A stretch of 49,829 nucleotides of DNA from a virus. Below the pieces are notes generated by a model. It was not told the DNA's origin and ran no database searches. It worked only from the letters and a program-made list of their open reading frames with translations. This document shows positions 46,420 through 49,829 of this stretch, piece by piece. The translations under genes were made by a program, and so were the position numbers. The stretch spans positions 1-49,829 of the IMG/VR virus record IMGVR_UViG_3300014911_000010; one strand, given 5' to 3'. The stretch's first letter is position 1, and every line of letters starts with the position of its first letter.

Positions 46420-46710
46420 ATGGAAAACGAAATCTTTCAAATCATCACTAACATATCTTGGGCAGGAGTGGGCGGATTGTTTGTATATTATGTCCTTAAA
46501 CCGCTTGTAGGGATAATTTCCGTAAGAATAAACGGCAAAGACAACGGGAATTTAAGAAAGAAGGTAGAGGAATTAGAAAACAACCACTACAAGAGTTTGA
46601 AAGAAGAAGTTGAAAGGTTAAGAGGCAATATAGAAGGTTTAGGAGGCAGAATGAGGAATTTAGAAATAAAGGTCGCTAAATTAGAGGTAAAAGTAAATAA
46701 CAAAAAATGA
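46420..46710 (+). CDS. membrane plus coiled-coil protein, XhlA-like layout reversed (96 residues)
   Basis: One membrane span at about residues 12-32 (ISWAGVGGLFVYYVLKPLVG) is followed by a coiled coil (about 44-94, LRKKVEELENNHYKSLKEEV). Haemolysin XhlA-like proteins have the same two parts in the other order. A lysis accessory or tail-base function is possible. Overlaps the next gene by ATGA. Confidence 0.55.
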   Translation: MENEIFQIITNISWAGVGGLFVYYVLKPLVGIISVRINGKDNGNLRKKVEELENNHYKSLKEEVERLRGNIEGLGGRMRNLEIKVAKLEVKVNNKK

Positions 46711-47126
46711 ACCCCAACCGAAAAATACTTTCTCTACGAGGGGAGGAAATTCCTAAATCCTTCCCAAGTCAAACAGAATTAGAAAAAGTAAAGGATAAGA
46801 ACGGACAACCAGATTTGAGTAAGCTGGAAAAAGAGACGGTAGGAAACGTCATTCTCAACTGCTTGGCAAATTATGTGGTTAAAGATAGAAAAGAAGGTTT
46901 CTACATAAATTTGATTGCTCAATCAATTTTATCAGGAAATAAAAAAATAGAATTCAAAGAAAAGATAAAGAAATTTCTGATTGAAGTTTTAGACGAAATG
47001 ACTTTGAGGAGAGAAAAAGATAAAGACGGAAAAGAGCATCAAAAGGGCTTGTATGCAGGATGGGCTATTTGGCAAGTAAAGGAAGAAATTTTAAGCAAAA
47101 AAGAACTTCAAAAAGAATTAAAATAA
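46707..47126 (+). CDS. unknown conserved phage tail-region protein (139 residues)
   Basis: LEKETVGNVILNCLANYVVK followed by YINLIAQSILSGNKKIEFKE resembles a small family (T-x-G-D/N-V-x-x-N-x-L ... K) that occurs in tail modules of several siphoviruses, with unknown role. No other motif. The next gene starts 1 base after its stop. Confidence 0.6.
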   Translation: MNPNRKILSLRGEEIPKSFPSQTELEKVKDKNGQPDLSKLEKETVGNVILNCLANYVVKDRKEGFYINLIAQSILSGNKKIEFKEKIKKFLIEVLDEMTLRREKDKDGKEHQKGLYAGWAIWQVKEEILSKKELQKELK

Positions 47127-47127
47127 A

Positions 47128-49829
47128 ATGCCAATTGGAGGGAGACCATCTGAATATGGAGCGACAAGGGTATACAAAGCTCGTCCTTCTAAAGGGATAG
47201 TTGTTGAGATTGACGGAGTTAATGTGACAAACATTGTTGAGAAGAATAGTTTAAGAATAGTTTGTGCTGCTACAAGAAGAATTAGCACCTGCACTTTTAG
47301 AACAATTAGTATTAAAGGAAGTGTTTTTACTCCTCAGATAGGAAAGGAAATCAAAATTTATCAGGACGGAGAGAAGGTTTTTGCTGGCATTGTTGATAGA
47401 GTAAATCAAAAAGTAAAAACAGCAAAGTATCTCTACTACGAGATAACCTGTGGGGATTATTCTTTGGTTGCCAACCAGAGGTTAGTAAATGAAAGTTATG
47501 AAAATGAAACTGTTAATGATATTATTTCTGACATTGTTTCAAAATATCTCAAAGGATTTACTACTAATAATGTTGGTTGTTCTCTTACAATTTCGTCTAT
47601 TAAGTTTAACTACTTACCAGTTGTGGAGTGTCTTAAAAAGTTGGCAGAGCAGGTAAACTACGAATGGTATATTGATTTTGACAAGGACATTCATTTCTTC
47701 AAGAAAGGTGACGAAACAGCAAGTTGGGGATTAACTGATACTGGTGGTAGGTATGTTTTCAAAAGTTTAGAGATTGAGAAAAGTTATAATGACATCAGAA
47801 ATTATATTTATCTCCAAGGAAGAAAACCAGACCAAGCATATTCTTTTACTACCTTGGTTAAGGATGATGATTCTATTGAACAATATGGAAGACACGATTA
47901 TAGAGTAGCAAGTTTAGAGGTAGCCACTACAGGAGAAGCAATTCAAATTGGAAACTCTTATTTGGAGGCGTATAAAGACCCTTCTCAAGAAGGAGTTTTT
48001 GTAACAAGGAAATCAGGATTGAGACCAGGACAAAAGATAACCATTCAATCCGCTATCAGAGATATAAACGAGGACTACATCATAGACGAGGTTATAGCAA
48101 CTCCAAGAGGAACAGATAGTTTTTGGTATAGGGTTAAGTTCAAAAAACAAAGAAAAGTTGATTTGCCTCATATCCTTAATCGGCAGGGAGTGACAGAAGA
48201 AGACCTAAAATCGGCTCTGTTTTCTCACATAACCAAAGACCCGTTGGACCATCCTAATGATTCAATAACTTCGGCTAAAGCAAAGGTTGCTTTAAGAGGA
48301 TGGTCTCACGATATAGAGTTTAGTGCTACTGACCATAATACTGTTTCTTGGAGTTCTGGAACTATTACTCTTTCTGATGGAACCGCCTACTCAATAAATG
48401 CTGGGAATACTGGGAATATGACTGGTTTGACCTTTATTTATCTTGATGTAGCGGTTTCAACGACGGATTTACAAACAACTACTACCGCTTCAGAATCTGT
48501 AGGAGATGGAAAGATTCTAATAGCAGTTGCCCAACCTAATTCTGATACTTCGTCTAAAGCCCAGTTTCAGGTTTTTGGAGGGAGAGGAGGAATTTCTTTA
48601 ATGGTTGATAATATCGTAGCAAATAGTAGTTATACCAACGAAATTATTACCAATACCGCCCAAATAGCAGATGCAATTATTACCAATGCTAAAATCAGCG
48701 ATTTAAGTGCTGACAAGATAACATCAGGAACAATTACTTCTCAATCAATTCTTTTAGCAATTACAGATGGTCAAGGGGATGCCTATATTGCTGGTGGGAA
48801 TAATTTAGATTTAGCAAACTGGAGAGGAGGAGACGCAAATGGAGGAGCATTTATTCTTGGTTTAGACGATAGTGCAACTAATAACCCAGCCAAACTTTTT
48901 ATAGGGAACTACAGCACTTCAAAATACTTTCAGTATGATGGAACAGATGTAAAACTGGTAGGAGGAACTATTACCGCTGGCACGATTACAGGAGCAACTA
49001 TTCAAACAGCGACTTCAGGTTCAAGGGTTCTTTTGGATACCAGTAAGTTAGTTGCTTATGATGATTCAGGCAACGAAGTATTCAAGGTTCTTATTTCAGG
49101 AACGGATGTAGGAAATGTGATACTTGGAGATTACGCTAATAACAAAGGATTGAAATACGATAAATCAGCAAATGCCTTTTATGTCAAAGGAAACATCACA
49201 ATTACGGGCGGTTCGGGGATTTCTAATTTAAGCGATGCTGGAAGTTTAGCAACAAAAGATAAAATAGGAAAAACTGATTGTGATACTACGATAATTTCAG
49301 GAGGGAAAATTGTTACGGATTTACTAACTGCTTCTAATATCCAAACTGGGACTTTAGACGCTTCGGTTGTTAATGTTACCAATTTGAATGCTGATAATAT
49401 CACTGCAGGGACTTTAACAGGAAGAAGAATTAGGACAGCGTCTTCAGGACAAAGAATAGAGATAGACAAGGATAATCACTGGATAAGATTTTATGATTCT
49501 AACAATAAGGAAGAAGGGAGAATTAACCCAACAACTTCTGCATTTGAGATTAAGAGTGGAGTTGCTGGTAGTAGTATTTCATTTCGGCTTTCTTCAAGTG
49601 ATGGAAATTTTGATTTGATACCAATGGAATTGCGTCAATCAGGAGTTGCAACTGGTCTTATTTATCCAATGTCATCAGGTGCTTACGATTTAGGAAAGAG
49701 TGATAAAAAATGGCGAAACCTTTACCTTTCAGGAAATATCTATGTGGACGGAAATGTAGATGGAGTGGATATTTCTGCTCACGCCAGCAATGCTTCAGCA
49801 CATCATACAAAAACCCAGTATTTATCAGA
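47128..49829 (+). CDS. tail hub/host-specificity protein, 3' end beyond window (900 residues seen)
   Basis: From ATG 47128 the frame is open to the window end. Residues about 1-370 resemble a tail hub (gpD/Tal-like) domain: VEIDGVNVTNIVEKNSLRIV, EKEIKIYQDGEKVFAGIVDR-like and YENETVNDIISDIVSKYLKG. Then follow repeats of fibre type, IADAIITNAKISDLSADKIT, GGTITAGTITGATIQTATSG, and an attachment-type end, AYDLGKSDKKWRNLYLSG, as in many long tail fibres. It probably joins the tail tip to the receptor-binding fibre. Parts of the fibre and the lysin genes would lie beyond 49829. Confidence 0.75.
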   Translation, partial: MPIGGRPSEYGATRVYKARPSKGIVVEIDGVNVTNIVEKNSLRIVCAATRRISTCTFRTISIKGSVFTPQIGKEIKIYQDGEKVFAGIVDRVNQKVKTAKYLYYEITCGDYSLVANQRLVNESYENETVNDIISDIVSKYLKGFTTNNVGCSLTISSIKFNYLPVVECLKKLAEQVNYEWYIDFDKDIHFFKKGDETASWGLTDTGGRYVFKSLEIEKSYNDIRNYIYLQGRKPDQAYSFTTLVKDDDSIEQYGRHDYRVASLEVATTGEAIQIGNSYLEAYKDPSQEGVFVTRKSGLRPGQKITIQSAIRDINEDYIIDEVIATPRGTDSFWYRVKFKKQRKVDLPHILNRQGVTEEDLKSALFSHITKDPLDHPNDSITSAKAKVALRGWSHDIEFSATDHNTVSWSSGTITLSDGTAYSINAGNTGNMTGLTFIYLDVAVSTTDLQTTTTASESVGDGKILIAVAQPNSDTSSKAQFQVFGGRGGISLMVDNIVANSSYTNEIITNTAQIADAIITNAKISDLSADKITSGTITSQSILLAITDGQGDAYIAGGNNLDLANWRGGDANGGAFILGLDDSATNNPAKLFIGNYSTSKYFQYDGTDVKLVGGTITAGTITGATIQTATSGSRVLLDTSKLVAYDDSGNEVFKVLISGTDVGNVILGDYANNKGLKYDKSANAFYVKGNITITGGSGISNLSDAGSLATKDKIGKTDCDTTIISGGKIVTDLLTASNIQTGTLDASVVNVTNLNADNITAGTLTGRRIRTASSGQRIEIDKDNHWIRFYDSNNKEEGRINPTTSAFEIKSGVAGSSISFRLSSSDGNFDLIPMELRQSGVATGLIYPMSSGAYDLGKSDKKWRNLYLSGNIYVDGNVDGVDISAHASNASAHHTKTQYLS

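Noticed and set aside
46319-46510. 63-codon + frame across the end of the LamG gene
   Set aside because: It overlaps two better supported genes in other frames and has no recognisable features.
49179-49469. 96-codon minus-strand frame within the tail hub gene
   Set aside because: Antisense shadow of repeat codons in the fibre part of the + strand gene.
1-49829. tRNA genes, CRISPR arrays, integrase, repressor, insertion sequences
   Set aside because: I looked for T-arm patterns, regular spacer arrays, tyrosine or serine recombinase motifs, CI-like repressors and transposases and saw none that I could support.

Overview
The window reads as the larger part of a tailed double-stranded DNA phage genome (or a prophage-like contig) with a bacterial host. 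Every gene I accept lies on the + strand. The DNA is A+T-rich, the standard stop codons TAA, TAG and TGA are all in use, and genes are tightly packed with many ATGA or longer overlaps. The evidence for a bacterial host is near-consensus sigma-70 type promoters (TTGACA, 16-18 bases, TATAAT) and a cluster of DnaA-box-like repeats. Few genes have a convincing Shine-Dalgarno sequence. I cannot name the host. I see no integrase, repressor, DNA polymerase, replicative helicase, tRNA or CRISPR array.

Layout. (1) Positions 1-739: the end of a late transcript, with a truncated gene, a small membrane protein, a holin-like protein and a strong intrinsic terminator. (2) 767-11245: an early/middle region of small, mostly unrecognised genes. 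It starts behind a block of four near-identical tandem promoters (1120-1349) and includes a probable annealing protein plus RecB/Cas4-like nuclease pair, a candidate replication origin (7031-7147), small membrane proteins, a YopX-family protein, a run of short genes joined by a repeated overlapping junction (8.6-10.6 kb), and an HNH nuclease. (3) 11227-11490: a strongly structured segment with a 24-bp helix, followed by a fifth copy of the tandem promoter. (4) 11491-29251: one long co-oriented gene string in which packaging genes (ParB-like, small and large terminase) are embedded in a glycan cassette: PIG-L and NodB deacetylases, a CapK/PaaK-like enzyme, RmlB-like dehydratase, UDP-sugar dehydrogenase and epimerase, methyltransferases and several glycosyltransferases. 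(5) 29258-47126: head and tail morphogenesis (portal fused to MuF, prohead protease, HK97-type capsid, connectors, tail tube, G/GT chaperone with a -1 frameshift, tape measure, tail proteins and fibres). (6) 47128-49829: a tail hub/fibre gene that runs off the window.

How it fits together. The tape measure (578 residues), tube, terminator and G/GT chaperone genes suggest a siphovirus-like particle with a short, roughly 85-90 nm tail (inference from the usual length rule). The UDP-sugar and glycosyltransferase genes could decorate the virion, alter host surface glycans or modify DNA; the sequence does not decide which. With no phage polymerase visible and DnaA-like iterons present, replication probably starts with host proteins and is helped by the annealing protein/nuclease pair.

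Most unusual points: an AAAGGTCG box placed about 29 bases before many start codons that lack a Shine-Dalgarno sequence, in some genes moved further upstream by a short hairpin whose stem changes from copy to copy while pairing and the AAGGAAAA loop are kept; a 25-base insertion with a GC hairpin in a glycosyltransferase gene that resembles a translational-bypass gap; a methyltransferase gene split by an HNH endonuclease gene; and several compact, apparently structured RNA segments in the early region.
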